A stretch of DNA of 64,000 nucleotides from Alloboseaceae bacterium BT-24-1 (GCA_025846845.1 JAOYTL010000010.1:238039-302038), one strand, 5' to 3'. Shown: positions 1 to 9,070, numbered from the stretch's first letter. Notes: a model not told the origin generated them from the sequence alone. Numbers and translations: made by a program.

Positions 1-1
1 G

Positions 2-871
2 CTGATCTCGCCCGAGATGGACCAGCAGCAGATCGCCGAGACGGCCCGCGCGCTCGGGCTCGACAGGCCGATCTGGGAGCAATTCCTGGTCTTCCTGAAG
101 AACGCCGCCCAGGGCGATCTCGGCCGCTCCTTCGTCCACGGCGAATCCGCCATCAAGCTGATCCTGCATCGCATGCCGGCGACGCTGGAGCTCGCCTTCG
201 TCGCGCTGGTGCTGGCGATCGTGATCGGTCTGCCGCTTGGGCTCTATGCCGGCCTGAAGCCGGAGAGCCGGCTTTCGCGCTTCATCATGGCGGTCTCGAT
301 CCTCGGCTTCTCCCTGCCGACCTTCTGGGTCGGCCTGATGCTGATCCTGACCTTCGCGGTCGGCCTCGGCTGGCTGCCGGCGACGGGACGCGGACCGACC
401 GTCTCGATCCTCGGCCTGGAGACCTCGCTGCTGTCGCTGAAGGGCTGGCAGCATGTCGCATTGCCGGCGCTCAACCTCGCACTGCTCAAGATCTCGCTGG
501 TGATCCGCCTGGCGCGGGCCGGCGCCCGCGAGGCGGCGCTGATGGATTACGTCAAGTTTGCCCGGGCCAAGGGCCTGTCGCAGAGCCGGATCATCGGCGT
601 CCACATCCTGAAGAACATCATGATCCCGATCGTCACCGTGCTCGGGCTGGAGTTCGGCTCGCTCGTCGCCTTCTCGGTGGTGACCGAGACGATCTTCGCC
701 TGGCCCGGCATGGGCCGCCTGCTGCTCGAGGCGATCACCCGGCTCGATCGGCCGGTGATCGTCGCCTATGTCATGGTCGTCGTCGTGCTGTTCGTCACCA
801 TCAATCTCCTGGTCGACCTGGTCTATTCGGCGCTCGACCCGCGCGTACGCCTGACGGAGGCGACATCATGA
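2..871 (+). CDS. dppB: Dipeptide/oligopeptide ABC transporter permease, DppB-like (5' truncated by window edge)
   Basis: Inner-membrane permease of a peptide-class ABC importer. The reading frame is open from base 2 to the TGA at 869-871, so the true start lies before the window; the ATG at 17 is internal. Family members run about 310-340 residues, so roughly the first TM helix is missing. Several hydrophobic helices are visible (for example AFVALVLAIVIGLPLGLY), and the cytoplasmic EAA loop reads EAALMDYVKFARAKGLS, where the ATPases dock. The C-terminus ends in the family-typical ALDPRVRL. The stop overlaps the next ATG (ATGA), so it is translationally coupled to the DppC-like gene. The role is clear from family and context; the substrate (di- or oligopeptide, or another dipeptide-like solute such as nickel or glutathione) cannot be read from sequence. 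Confidence 0.9.
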   Translation: MISPEMDQQQIAETARALGLDRPIWEQFLVFLKNAAQGDLGRSFVHGESAIKLILHRMPATLELAFVALVLAIVIGLPLGLYAGLKPESRLSRFIMAVSILGFSLPTFWVGLMLILTFAVGLGWLPATGRGPTVSILGLETSLLSLKGWQHVALPALNLALLKISLVIRLARAGAREAALMDYVKFARAKGLSQSRIIGVHILKNIMIPIVTVLGLEFGSLVAFSVVTETIFAWPGMGRLLLEAITRLDRPVIVAYVMVVVVLFVTINLLVDLVYSALDPRVRLTEATS

Positions 872-1788
872 GCGAAGCCACCCTGCCCGCCGCCGCACCG
901 CCGGTCGAGGCCAAGGAAGAGACGCCGTTCCGGCGCTTCGTCCGCTCCTTCATCGAAGACCGGCTGGCGCTGTTCGGCCTCGCCCTCTTCATCCTGATCG
1001 TGCTGCTCGCTGTAGCCGCCCCGCTGATCGCGCCGCAGAACCCCTACGATCTCGCCAGCGTCGACGTAATGGATTCGCGCCAGCCTCCGGGCGCAGCCTC
1101 CGGCGAGGGCTTCACCATGTGGCTCGGCTCGGACGGCGTCGGCCGCGATCTGCTTTCGGGCATCCTCTACGGACTGCGCATCTCGCTGATGGTCGGCGCC
1201 TTCTCGGGCATCCTGGCGGCGACGATCGGCTCGGCGGTCGGCCTGATCGCCGCCTATGTCGGCGGGCGCACCGAGAACGCGATCATGCGCCTCGTCGACC
1301 TGCAGCTCTCGCTGCCTTCTGTACTGGTCGCACTGATCCTGGTGGCGGGCCTCGGCAAGGGCGTCGACAAGATCATCATCGCGCTGGTGATGGTGCAGTG
1401 GGCCTATTATGCCCGCACTGTGCGCGGCTCGGCGCTGGTCGAGCGGCGCAAGGAATATGTCGAGGCGGCACAGTCGCTCGGCCTATCCCATGCCCGCACC
1501 GTCTTCCGGCACATCCTGCCGAACTGCCTCGCGCCGGTGATCGTCATCGTCACCGTGCAGACGGCCCATGCGATCTCGCTGGAGGCGACGCTCTCCTTCC
1601 TCGGTGTCGGCCTGCCGCAGACCGAGCCCTCGCTCGGCGTGCTGATCGCCAACGGCTTCCAGTACATGCTCTCGGGCAGCTACTGGATTTCGGTCTTCCC
1701 CGGCTTCGCACTGCTGATGACGATCGTCTCGATCAACCTCGTCGGCGACCGCCTGCGCGACGTGCTCAACCCGCGCCTGGAGAAGTGA
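868..1788 (+). CDS. dppC: Dipeptide/oligopeptide ABC transporter permease, DppC-like
   Basis: Second permease (306 aa) of the same importer. It has the DppC/OppC layout: a cytoplasmic N-terminal stretch, TM1 around residues 30-55 (LALFGLALFILIVLLAVAAP), a periplasmic loop, the GSDGVGRDLLSG motif that opens the transport domain, then five further helices. The EAA-like loop is VEAAQSLGLSHARTVFRHILPN. The C-terminus GDRLRDVLNPRLEK is standard for the family. It starts inside the stop of the upstream permease and is followed two bases later by the ATPase gene, so the four genes form one operon. Nothing unusual was seen. Confidence 0.93.
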   Translation: MSEATLPAAAPPVEAKEETPFRRFVRSFIEDRLALFGLALFILIVLLAVAAPLIAPQNPYDLASVDVMDSRQPPGAASGEGFTMWLGSDGVGRDLLSGILYGLRISLMVGAFSGILAATIGSAVGLIAAYVGGRTENAIMRLVDLQLSLPSVLVALILVAGLGKGVDKIIIALVMVQWAYYARTVRGSALVERRKEYVEAAQSLGLSHARTVFRHILPNCLAPVIVIVTVQTAHAISLEATLSFLGVGLPQTEPSLGVLIANGFQYMLSGSYWISVFPGFALLMTIVSINLVGDRLRDVLNPRLEK

Positions 1789-1790
1789 GC

Positions 1791-2774
1791 ATGGCGCCAG
1801 TTCTCGAAGTCAGCGGTCTCAAGACCCATTTCTTCACCCGAGCCGGCACGGTGAAGTCGGTCGACGGCGTCTCCTTCCATGTCGAGCGCGGTGAAGTGCT
1901 CGGGCTCGTCGGCGAATCCGGATCGGGCAAGTCGGTCACCGGTTTCTCGGTGATGGGGCTGATCGACCCGCCCGGACGAATCGTCGAGGGCTCGATCAAG
2001 CTCAACGGCAAGGAGCTGGTCGGGCTCGACGAGGAGGGTTTCCGTGAGGTCCGCGGCCGCGAGGTCGCGATGATCTTCCAGGACCCGATGATGACACTGA
2101 ACCCGGTCCTGCGCGTCGATACGCAGATGATCGAGGCCGTCACCGCCCATGACAAAGTCTCGCACAAGGCGGCCCGCGAGCGCTCCCGCGATGCGCTCGC
2201 CAAGGTCGGCATCCCCTCGCCCGAGGAGCGGCTCAACGCCTATCCGCACCAGTTCTCCGGCGGCATGCGCCAGCGCGTCGCCATCGCGATCGCCCTTTTG
2301 CACCGCCCGCCTTTGATCATTTGCGACGAGCCGACCACGGCGCTCGACGTCACCATCCAGAGCCAGATCCTGGCGGAGATGCAGGGCCTCTGCGCCGACA
2401 CCGGCACGGCGCTGGTCTGGATCACCCATGATCTCGGCGTCGTCGCCGGCCTCGCCGACCGCATCGCGGTGATGTATGCCGGCCGCATCGTCGAGACCGG
2501 CGCAGTCGATCCGGTGCTCGATACCCCACTCCATCCCTACACCAGCGGACTGCTTGGCTCGCTGCCGGCCGAGGGCGAGCCCGGCGCGCCCTTGCGCCAG
2601 ATCAGGGGCTCGACGCCCTCGCTGGCGCGGCTGCCGCAGGGCTGCGCCTTCGCAGCGCGCTGCGACTACGTGCAGGCCGACTGCCTCGCCCTGGCCCCCG
2701 ACGTCACCCCCTTCCCGGGAGCACGTGGCGTGCGCTGCCATCACCCGCTGAACCTCGCCGGAGTTGCGGCATGA
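1791..2774 (+). CDS. dppD: Dipeptide ABC transporter ATP-binding protein, DppD-like
   Basis: Cytoplasmic ATPase of the peptide importer, 327 aa from the ATG at 1791. The frame is open far upstream, but that stretch only shadows dppC; 1791 lies two bases after the dppC stop and gives the normal family N-terminus MAPVLEVSGLKTHFF. Walker A is GESGSGKS at residues 41-48, the signature is FSGGMRQRVAIA, and Walker B ends LIICDEPTTALD. The C-terminal oligopeptide-transporter extension carries the conserved cysteine pattern GCAFAARCDYVQADC. The last bases overlap the start of the DppF-like gene, as usual for this paired-ATPase arrangement. Confidence 0.93.
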   Translation: MAPVLEVSGLKTHFFTRAGTVKSVDGVSFHVERGEVLGLVGESGSGKSVTGFSVMGLIDPPGRIVEGSIKLNGKELVGLDEEGFREVRGREVAMIFQDPMMTLNPVLRVDTQMIEAVTAHDKVSHKAARERSRDALAKVGIPSPEERLNAYPHQFSGGMRQRVAIAIALLHRPPLIICDEPTTALDVTIQSQILAEMQGLCADTGTALVWITHDLGVVAGLADRIAVMYAGRIVETGAVDPVLDTPLHPYTSGLLGSLPAEGEPGAPLRQIRGSTPSLARLPQGCAFAARCDYVQADCLALAPDVTPFPGARGVRCHHPLNLAGVAA

Positions 2775-3787
2775 CTACGCCGATCCTCACCCTCGAAGGT
2801 GTCTCGAAGCGCTTCACCAAGCCGCTCGACGCCGCCTCGAAATTCGCCAACCTGCTCGGCGCCAAGTACAGCGAGCAGGTCGTCCACGCCGTCGACAGCG
2901 TCGATCTCTCGATCCGCCAGGGCGAGGTCGTCGGGCTCGTCGGCGAATCCGGTTGCGGCAAGTCGACGCTCGGGCGCGTCGTCGCCGGCGTTCATCATGC
3001 CAGCTCCGGCCGTGTCTCCTGGCGCGGGCGCTACACCAACGAGATGTCGGCGGAGGAGCGGAAGGCGGCGACGCTCGCCATCCAGATGATCTTCCAGGAC
3101 CCGATGTCGTCGCTCAATCCGCGCCTGCGCGTCACCGACATCGTCGGCGAGGCGCCGGTCGTGCACGGGCTGGTGCCGAAGGCGCAGCAGGATTCGTACG
3201 TTGCCGAGATGCTCGACCGGGTCGGGCTCGATTCAACCTATCGGCGCCGCTATCCGCACCAGTTCTCCGGCGGCCAGCGCGCCCGCATCGGCATTGCGCG
3301 GGCTCTGGCGGTCAAGCCGCAATTCCTCGTCTGCGACGAGAGCGTCGCCGCACTTGATGTATCGATTCAGGCCCAAGTCCTGAATCTTTTCATGAAGCTG
3401 CGTGACGAACTTAACCTGACTTATCTCTTTATTAGCCATGATCTCTCGGTCGTCCGCCACCTCTCGGACCGGGTCGTGATCATGTATCTCGGCCGCGTGG
3501 TCGAGGCGGCGCCGGCGGCAGAACTGTTCAAGGGCCCGCAGCATCCTTATGCGCAGGCGCTGCTCGCCAATGTGCCGTCGATCGCGGCGCGCAAGAAGCG
3601 CTTCGCCCCGCTGAAGGGCGAGATTCCCTCGCCCCTGCACCCGCCCTCCGGCTGCCATTTCCATCCGCGCTGCCCCCAGGCAGGGCCGCGCTGCAGGGTG
3701 GAGCGCCCGGCGCTGAAAGAGATCGCGACGGGCCACGTCGCGGCCTGCCATCTGCATGATGGCGGCGTCGGCGCGCTGGCGGCCTGA
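2771..3787 (+). CDS. dppF: Dipeptide ABC transporter ATP-binding protein, DppF-like
   Basis: Second ATPase (338 aa) of the peptide importer, starting inside the stop of its partner. Walker A is GESGCGKST (about residues 58-66), the signature FSGGQRARIGIARAL, and the Walker B region FLVCDESVAALD, where Ser replaces the more usual Pro of the DEPxxALD consensus, a variation often met in DppF proteins. The C-terminal HPxSGCHFHPRCPQAGPRC cysteine region matches the oligopeptide ATPase extension. It is the last gene of the operon; the stop codon lies inside a palindrome and the next gene is convergent. Confidence 0.93.
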   Translation: MTTPILTLEGVSKRFTKPLDAASKFANLLGAKYSEQVVHAVDSVDLSIRQGEVVGLVGESGCGKSTLGRVVAGVHHASSGRVSWRGRYTNEMSAEERKAATLAIQMIFQDPMSSLNPRLRVTDIVGEAPVVHGLVPKAQQDSYVAEMLDRVGLDSTYRRRYPHQFSGGQRARIGIARALAVKPQFLVCDESVAALDVSIQAQVLNLFMKLRDELNLTYLFISHDLSVVRHLSDRVVIMYLGRVVEAAPAAELFKGPQHPYAQALLANVPSIAARKKRFAPLKGEIPSPLHPPSGCHFHPRCPQAGPRCRVERPALKEIATGHVAACHLHDGGVGALAA

Positions 3788-3800
3788 GCCGCGGCTCAGG
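3783..3800. terminator. Perfect 18-bp palindrome between convergent genes
   Basis: CCTGAGCCG followed directly by its reverse complement CGGCTCAGG, spanning the dppF stop codon. A second related half (GGCCTCAG) follows at about 3805. It sits between convergent genes and is probably a bidirectional terminator, although no T-run follows on the plus strand. Confidence 0.5.
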
Positions 3801-3808
3801 CTAAGGCC

Positions 3809-4195
3809 TCAGATAGCCGACAGCTTCCAGGCATACTGATAGCGGCCATACTGCGTGCTGGTGACGCCGTTGCGCTCGGTGCCGGGAAACTCCTCCGGCG
3901 GCGTCACCACCGTCACCCTGAAGACGGCGGTCTTGCCCGGCTTGAGCAGCCCCATATGCACCGCGGCGGCGGCGATCGACGAGTCGCCGCTATAGATATC
4001 GGTGCCCCAGAGTTGGCCTTCGACGGTGCCAGTGACGCGAAAATAGTAGGCGGCGCCGACCTTCTCGCAAAGCCCGTGCATGTTGGTCGGCGCTTCCGAG
4101 GCGATCGAGTTCTGCTCGAGCAGTGTCTTGAGTTGCCGGCGCGAGAGTTTTCCGCGTTGATCGAAATAGGCGACGAGATCCTGGACCACTTTCAT
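3809..4195 (-). CDS. LCCL-domain protein, third gene of a MoxR/VWA operon
   Basis: A 128-residue protein with no signal peptide or membrane helix. Residues 1-45 look like a small helical segment (FDQRGKLSRRQLKTLLEQ). Residues from about 48 to the end match an LCCL fold: AAYYFRVTGTVEGQLWGTDIY, then DSSIAAAAVHMGLL, a PGK turn and paired beta-strand stretches. LCCL domains are best known from secreted eukaryotic proteins (factor C, cochlin); small bacterial ones are poorly characterised. The start at 4195 is set by the ATGA overlap with the upstream metallopeptidase/VWA gene; an open frame continues upstream only as a shadow. Tight coupling to an AAA+ ATPase and a VWA protein suggests it is a substrate, adaptor or effector of that pair. 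Function is unknown. Confidence 0.75.
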   Translation of the reverse strand: MKVVQDLVAYFDQRGKLSRRQLKTLLEQNSIASEAPTNMHGLCEKVGAAYYFRVTGTVEGQLWGTDIYSGDSSIAAAAVHMGLLKPGKTAVFRVTVVTPPEEFPGTERNGVTSTQYGRYQYAWKLSAI

Positions 4196-5451
4196 GACGC
4201 GCCTCCTGCTTGCATGACGACGACCCGGCCATAGGCGGGCTGGAACGAGGCTGAAGCTTTCGGCAACGCCCACAGCACCGCATAGGGAACGGCCTCGCTC
4301 GGATAGGAGATGTCGCCGTCGGTGATGACGATGGCGGAGGTCACGCGCGGATCGTCCGCCAGGGCAGCAAGCGCCGGCGTCAGGTCGCTGCCGCCATAGC
4401 CGCTGATCCGATAGTCGGCGAGCGCCGCCGGCGAGAGCATCTCGTCGGAGGTCACGACGGTGTCGCACTGGACCACGCGGATATCGTCGACCCCGGCCGC
4501 ATTGCAGAAATCGGCGATGGCGCCGAGCGCTTTGGGGATGTCGTCGCCCATCGAGGCGCTGGTGTCGAGAATGACGTTCAGCATCCAGGAATAGCGCTTG
4601 CGGCCCGGCATCACGACATCGCTGTGGTCGTTGCCGCGGCGCGAGGCGCGGGTGTAGGTGCGCTCGCCCGGCGCGACGCCTTCGAGCCAGGGCTGCAGCG
4701 CGACGTGCCAGGGCGTGTGAAAGAAGCCGCGCTGGGCCCGGACGCTCTGCTGCTGCCCGCCCGGACTGTCGCCCCTGCCGCGCAAGGCACCCATGGCCTT
4801 CGCCAGCACCATGCCGCGGCCAGCGAGGTCGCGGACCGCCCGAGCCCGTTCGGCCTGGTCGGCGCTATCTTCGGGGAACAGCTCACGTTCGCGCTGGGCG
4901 TCAAGCGCATCGCCCATCGAACCCGCAGGAGCCTGCCGCGCCGCGCCGAGCACCTGCTCGACGGTCACGACCTGCCCTTCCCAGACCTGCGTCCGCGACG
5001 GCATGTAGTTTCCGGTGCGGCGCATCTCCAGCACGATGTCCTCTGCCGAGCGCTCGCGGGCGCCTTGCATGTCGAGCCCGCCCGCCGGGATCGTCGTGGC
5101 GCCGAGCGCATGCCGCAGCATGTCGTTGATGATGTAGTCGTGGGCGTAATTGAACTCGAGCGTGGCGCTGCCGCGGGCCCGGTCATGGGTCCGCAGCGCC
5201 AGATGCAGCAGCTCATGGGCCAGCACGAAGATCAGATCGTCACCGGAGAGCCTCGCCGTAAAGGACGGGTTCGCCAGCAGCCGGCCGGAGGCGAAGACGC
5301 CCATGGTCGGCACGCGCTCGTCGATCTCGACGCGCACGGCGGCGGCAAGCCCGGCCAGGTGCGGGAACGGTGCCGTGACCAGCCGCAGGCCCCGCATGAT
5401 CCGCGCATGGGTGGCGCGGTCGGCAACCGAAAGATCGGGCGCGGTGCTCAT
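4192..5451 (-). CDS. Putative metallopeptidase with C-terminal VWA-like domain (DUF2201 type)
   Basis: A 419-residue soluble protein. The N-terminal half carries the zinc-metallopeptidase signature HELLH at residues 79-83 (FVLAHELLHLALRTHDR), followed by NYAHDYIIND, as in the putative metallopeptidase domain that heads DUF2201 proteins. The middle (about 140-240) is low-complexity and charged. The C-terminal VWA-like domain begins near residue 288 with MIDAS residues DTSAS (296-300), then GGSDLTP and VITDGDISYP. It overlaps the MoxR-type ATPase gene in front and the LCCL gene behind by ATGA junctions. MoxR ATPases characteristically partner with VWA proteins in complex maturation or remodelling; whether the peptidase is active is unknown. 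All metal-binding and MIDAS residues appear intact. Confidence 0.88.
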   Translation of the reverse strand: MSTAPDLSVADRATHARIMRGLRLVTAPFPHLAGLAAAVRVEIDERVPTMGVFASGRLLANPSFTARLSGDDLIFVLAHELLHLALRTHDRARGSATLEFNYAHDYIINDMLRHALGATTIPAGGLDMQGARERSAEDIVLEMRRTGNYMPSRTQVWEGQVVTVEQVLGAARQAPAGSMGDALDAQRERELFPEDSADQAERARAVRDLAGRGMVLAKAMGALRGRGDSPGGQQQSVRAQRGFFHTPWHVALQPWLEGVAPGERTYTRASRRGNDHSDVVMPGRKRYSWMLNVILDTSASMGDDIPKALGAIADFCNAAGVDDIRVVQCDTVVTSDEMLSPAALADYRISGYGGSDLTPALAALADDPRVTSAIVITDGDISYPSEAVPYAVLWALPKASASFQPAYGRVVVMQAGGAS

Positions 5452-6479
5452 GCCGCGACCTTGCGCAGGAGGTCGTACATGGCGCGGTCAGCCCCGAGGT
5501 TGCCCCAGATCTCGACCATGTCGTTGAGGACGAGAAGCTGGTGCTCGTGGGAGAGACTGCGCAGGAAACGGTTGATCACTGCCGCCTTGATGCCTTCGGC
5601 GCGGCCATCCCTGACGAACTGGCGGATGCAGTCGAGGATGAACCAGCGGGCGGAATCGCCTTTCGGCAGCAGCTCGGGCTTGCGCAGATAATCCTCAAGC
5701 GGGCGGACCGCCCCGATCGAATCCTCGGCGAGCGCGCAGAACACCACCGCGTCCTCCGGCGAAAGCCGGCCGAAGGCGAGCGCACGCCGGGTCTCGTTGC
5801 TGAGCAGGCCGGCCTTCTGCGCCATGTCGAGCGCGCGTGACAGCAGCGTCCAGGCGCGCGGCGTCGAAAACGGCACGGGCTCCGCCGGCACCGGCCGCAT
5901 CAGCGCGTCCGGAATCGTCGCGATGAAGTTGCGGATCTCGGCCCGCACGCCGGCGCGCTGGGCCCAGGCCAGCCAATCGTCCGTATCGACCCGCAATTGC
6001 AGGATGGTGACGCGATTGACCAGCGCCGAGCTCATCGCCCGCACCAGAGCGCGATCCTGCAGGCGGTTGCCGGCGGCGACCACCCAGGTGCCTTTCGGCA
6101 AGGCATGCTCGCCCAGCCGGCGTTCCAGCAGCAGGGAATAGAACGCCTTTTGGACATCGGGCGAACAGGCCGGCAATTCGTCGAGGAATAGGCAGAACGG
6201 CTCAGGCTTCTCAGGCAGCAGCACGCGCGGCGGGCAGAAGACCGAGCGCTCGCCGACGATGCGCGGAATGCCGCTGACGTCCTCCGGCGCGATCTGGGTG
6301 CCGAGCAGCGAGCGGCAGGGCAGGCCCGCCTCGCGCGCCGCCTCATAGACCAGCTCGGACTTGCCGAGCCCGGGCGGCGAGAGCAGCAGGAAACTCTGCT
6401 CATGCGCCATGCACTGGATCAACTGCTTGGCCTGCCGCAACGAGACGACTTCCTCGAAGGCGGAACGCGTCGCTTCCAT
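5448..6479 (-). CDS. MoxR-type AAA+ ATPase
   Basis: First gene of the three-gene minus-strand operon, 343 aa from the ATG at 6479. That start has a strong ribosome site (GGGAGGGG about 4 bases upstream), preferred over an in-frame ATG 33 bases earlier. Walker A is SPPGLGKSE at about residues 34-42; Walker B is CLFLDELPAC with D100-E101; sensor and arginine-finger-like segments follow (VVAAGNRLQDRAL, SSALVNRVTILQL). This is the layout of MoxR-like ATPases, which act with VWA partners as chaperones or conflict-system NTPases. The stop overlaps the VWA/metallopeptidase start. The specific client is unknown. Confidence 0.9.
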   Translation of the reverse strand: MEATRSAFEEVVSLRQAKQLIQCMAHEQSFLLLSPPGLGKSELVYEAAREAGLPCRSLLGTQIAPEDVSGIPRIVGERSVFCPPRVLLPEKPEPFCLFLDELPACSPDVQKAFYSLLLERRLGEHALPKGTWVVAAGNRLQDRALVRAMSSALVNRVTILQLRVDTDDWLAWAQRAGVRAEIRNFIATIPDALMRPVPAEPVPFSTPRAWTLLSRALDMAQKAGLLSNETRRALAFGRLSPEDAVVFCALAEDSIGAVRPLEDYLRKPELLPKGDSARWFILDCIRQFVRDGRAEGIKAAVINRFLRSLSHEHQLLVLNDMVEIWGNLGADRAMYDLLRKVAA

Positions 6480-6775
6480 AAACCCCTCCCAAGGACGACC
6501 CGCGAGGATCACATCCGCGGATACGGCAAGAAGCAGTCTGCAACAGCCGAGGCCTTTGAAATCATTATTTCTTTGTAATGTTTAGTTTTGTTTCACGGCT
6601 GTTTCACGAACTGTCCGCCTCGGCGGTTTTCGACCAGTTCCGCAGCGCCAGCCCGCGAAACTCGTTCCTCTTTGCCCTGCGGCACAAGTCTTTCGTCACC
6701 CCGCCCCGCTTGACGCCCACCCCCTTTCCGCGCGACCTCGTCAGCAAGCAATGGCGGCGCAGAGGAAGCGTGGGG
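6480..6775. promoter_or_regulatory. Divergent intergenic region between the MoxR operon and maeB
   Basis: A 296-bp gap between divergent starts. It contains the only markedly AT-rich stretch nearby, about 6556-6600, with TTGAAA at 6556 and TGTAAT about 12 bases further on, and Shine-Dalgarno-like sequences at both ends (GGGAGG for the minus gene, AGAGGAAG for maeB). It probably holds both promoters. The maeB frame stays open back to 6578, but the translated extension is not family-like. Confidence 0.45.
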
Positions 6776-9070
6776 ATGGCTAAAAGCACCTTGTCGGCGG
6801 ACCTTCGTTCAGGCGCGCTCGTCTACCATCGCCTTCCCAAGCCCGGTAAGCTCGAAATCCAGGCGACCAAGCCGCTCGGCAACCAGCGCGACCTGGCGCT
6901 TGCCTATTCGCCCGGCGTCGCCGCTGCCTGCGAAGCGATCGTCGACGACCCCAGCGAGGCGGCCGAGCTGACCTCGCGCCAGAATCTCGTCGCCGTCATC
7001 ACCAACGGCACCGCCGTGCTCGGCCTCGGCGACATCGGCCCGCTCGCCTCGAAGCCGGTGATGGAGGGCAAGGCCGTCCTGTTCAAGAAGTTCGCCGGCA
7101 TCGACTGCTTCGACATCGAGGTCGAGCAGAAGAACATCGAGAAGTTCGTCGAGGTCGTCGCGGCGCTGGAGCCGACCTTCGGTGGCATCAATCTCGAGGA
7201 CATCAAGGGCCCCGAGTGCTTCGAGATCGAAGAGCAGCTCAAGGCCCGGATGAACATCCCGGTCTTCCATGACGACCAGCACGGCACGGCGATCATCGTC
7301 AGTGCCGCCGTGCTGAACGGGCTCGACCTCGCGGGCAAGAAGATTGCCGACGTCAAGATCGTCGTCTCCGGCGCCGGCGCCGCCGCGCTCGCCTGCCTCA
7401 ACCTCCTGGTCGAGCTCGGCGCCAAGCGGGAGAACATCTGGGTCACCGACCTCGACGGCGTGGTCTACAAGGGCCGCAACACGCTGATGGACCGCTGGAA
7501 GGAGGTCTACGCCCAGGAGACCGACGCCCGCACCCTCGCCGAGGTGATCGGCGGAGCCGACATCTTCCTCGGCCTCTCGGCAGCCGGCGTGCTGAAGCCC
7601 GAGATGGCCAAGCAGATGGCGCTGAAGCCCTTGATCCTGGCGCTCGCCAATCCCAACCCCGAGATCACGCCGGAGGATGCACTCGCCGTCCGCCCGGACG
7701 CGATGATTTGTACCGGCCGCTCGGACTATCCGAACCAGGTCAACAACGTCCTGTGCTTCCCCTACATCTTCCGCGGCGCGCTCGACGTGCAGGCGACGAC
7801 GATCAACGAGGCGATGAAGCTTGCCGCCGTGCGCGCCATCGCCGCCCTCGCCCGCGAGGCGACCTCCGATATCGCCGCGCGCGCCTATGGCGGCGAGTCC
7901 CAGACCTTCGGCGCGACGTCGCTCATCCCCAATCCGTTCGACCCTCGTCTGATCCTGCGCATCGCACCGGCGGTGGCGGAGGCGGCGATGGCCACCGGCG
8001 TCGCCAAGAAGCCGCTGATCGATCTCGAAGCCTATCGCGAGGACCTGTCGCGCTTCGTCTTCCGGTCCGGCTTCCTGATGAAGCCGCTCTTCGCCAAGGC
8101 GAAGGCCGATCCGAAGCGGGTGATCTATGCCGAGGGTGAAGATGAGCGGGTCCTGCGCGCCGCCCAGATCGCGATCGAGGAAGGCATGGCGATCCCGATC
8201 CTGATCGGCCGCCCCTCGGTGATCGAGACCCGCGTCAAACGCTTTGGCCTGACGATCCGGCCCGGCATCGATTGCGAGCTGATCAACCCGGAGGACGATC
8301 CGCGCTATCGCGATTACGTCCAGACCTATCTCGACATCGCCGGCCGGCGCGGCATCACGCCCGAGGCGGCACGCTCGCTGGTGCGTACCAACAACACGGT
8401 CATCGCGGCGCTCGCTGTCGTGCGCGGCGAGGCGGATGCGATGATCACCGGCCTCGAAGGCCGGTTCCTCTCGCGGCTGCGCCATATCCGCGACATCATC
8501 GGACTCGAACCCGGCGTCTGCGACCTCGCGGCGATGACGCTGATCATCACCAGCAAGGGCGGCTTCTTCCTCGCCGACACCCATGTGAAGCATGACCCGA
8601 CGGCAGAAGAGATCGCCGACATGGCGGTGCTGGCCGCGAGCCACGTCACGCGCTTCGGCATCGAGCCGAAGATCGCCCTGCTCTCCCATTCGGACTTCGG
8701 CGCAGCCGATACGCCAAGCTCGATCAAGATGCGCAAGGCGGTCAAGCTGATCCAGGAGCGAGCGCCGGAGCTGGAATGCGACGGCGAGATGGAGGCGGAC
8801 ACCGCCCTCGTCGCCGCGATCCGCGAGCGGGTGCTGCCCTCCTCGCGCCTGAAGGGCATCGCCAATGTCCTGATCTTCCCCAATCTCGACGCGGCCAACA
8901 TCGCCTATCAGTTCGCCAAGGTGCTGGCGGACGCGCTCCCGGTCGGGCCGATCCTGATCGGCGCCGCCAAGCCGGTGCATATCCTCACCGGCTCGGTGAC
9001 GGCGCGCGGCGTAGTCAACATGACCGCGGTGGCAGTCGCCGAGGCGCAAGGACGGGCGGCCGCCGGCTGA
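6776..9070 (+). CDS. maeB: NADP-dependent malic enzyme with C-terminal phosphotransacetylase domain
   Basis: Oxidative decarboxylation of malate to pyruvate with NADP+, feeding NADPH and gluconeogenesis or acetyl-CoA supply. The 764-aa product has the usual long MaeB layout: malic enzyme N-terminal domain (RDLALAYSPGVAAACEAI), NAD-binding domain (VVSGAGAAALACLNLL), then from about residue 440 a phosphate acetyl/butyryl-transferase-like domain (VIYAEGEDERVLRAAQIA, SKGGFFLADTHVKHDPTAEE) that in this family is thought to be regulatory. The start at 6776 is chosen because MAKSTLSADLRSGALVYHR is the family-type N-terminus and is preceded by AGAGGAAG. It is monocistronic and divergent from the MoxR operon. 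Confidence 0.95.
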   Translation: MAKSTLSADLRSGALVYHRLPKPGKLEIQATKPLGNQRDLALAYSPGVAAACEAIVDDPSEAAELTSRQNLVAVITNGTAVLGLGDIGPLASKPVMEGKAVLFKKFAGIDCFDIEVEQKNIEKFVEVVAALEPTFGGINLEDIKGPECFEIEEQLKARMNIPVFHDDQHGTAIIVSAAVLNGLDLAGKKIADVKIVVSGAGAAALACLNLLVELGAKRENIWVTDLDGVVYKGRNTLMDRWKEVYAQETDARTLAEVIGGADIFLGLSAAGVLKPEMAKQMALKPLILALANPNPEITPEDALAVRPDAMICTGRSDYPNQVNNVLCFPYIFRGALDVQATTINEAMKLAAVRAIAALAREATSDIAARAYGGESQTFGATSLIPNPFDPRLILRIAPAVAEAAMATGVAKKPLIDLEAYREDLSRFVFRSGFLMKPLFAKAKADPKRVIYAEGEDERVLRAAQIAIEEGMAIPILIGRPSVIETRVKRFGLTIRPGIDCELINPEDDPRYRDYVQTYLDIAGRRGITPEAARSLVRTNNTVIAALAVVRGEADAMITGLEGRFLSRLRHIRDIIGLEPGVCDLAAMTLIITSKGGFFLADTHVKHDPTAEEIADMAVLAASHVTRFGIEPKIALLSHSDFGAADTPSSIKMRKAVKLIQERAPELECDGEMEADTALVAAIRERVLPSSRLKGIANVLIFPNLDAANIAYQFAKVLADALPVGPILIGAAKPVHILTGSVTARGVVNMTAVAVAEAQGRAAAG

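Noticed and set aside
1119..1790. Long N-terminal extension of the DppD-like ATPase
   Set aside because: It only overlaps dppC in another frame; the family-type start at 1791 follows the dppC stop directly.
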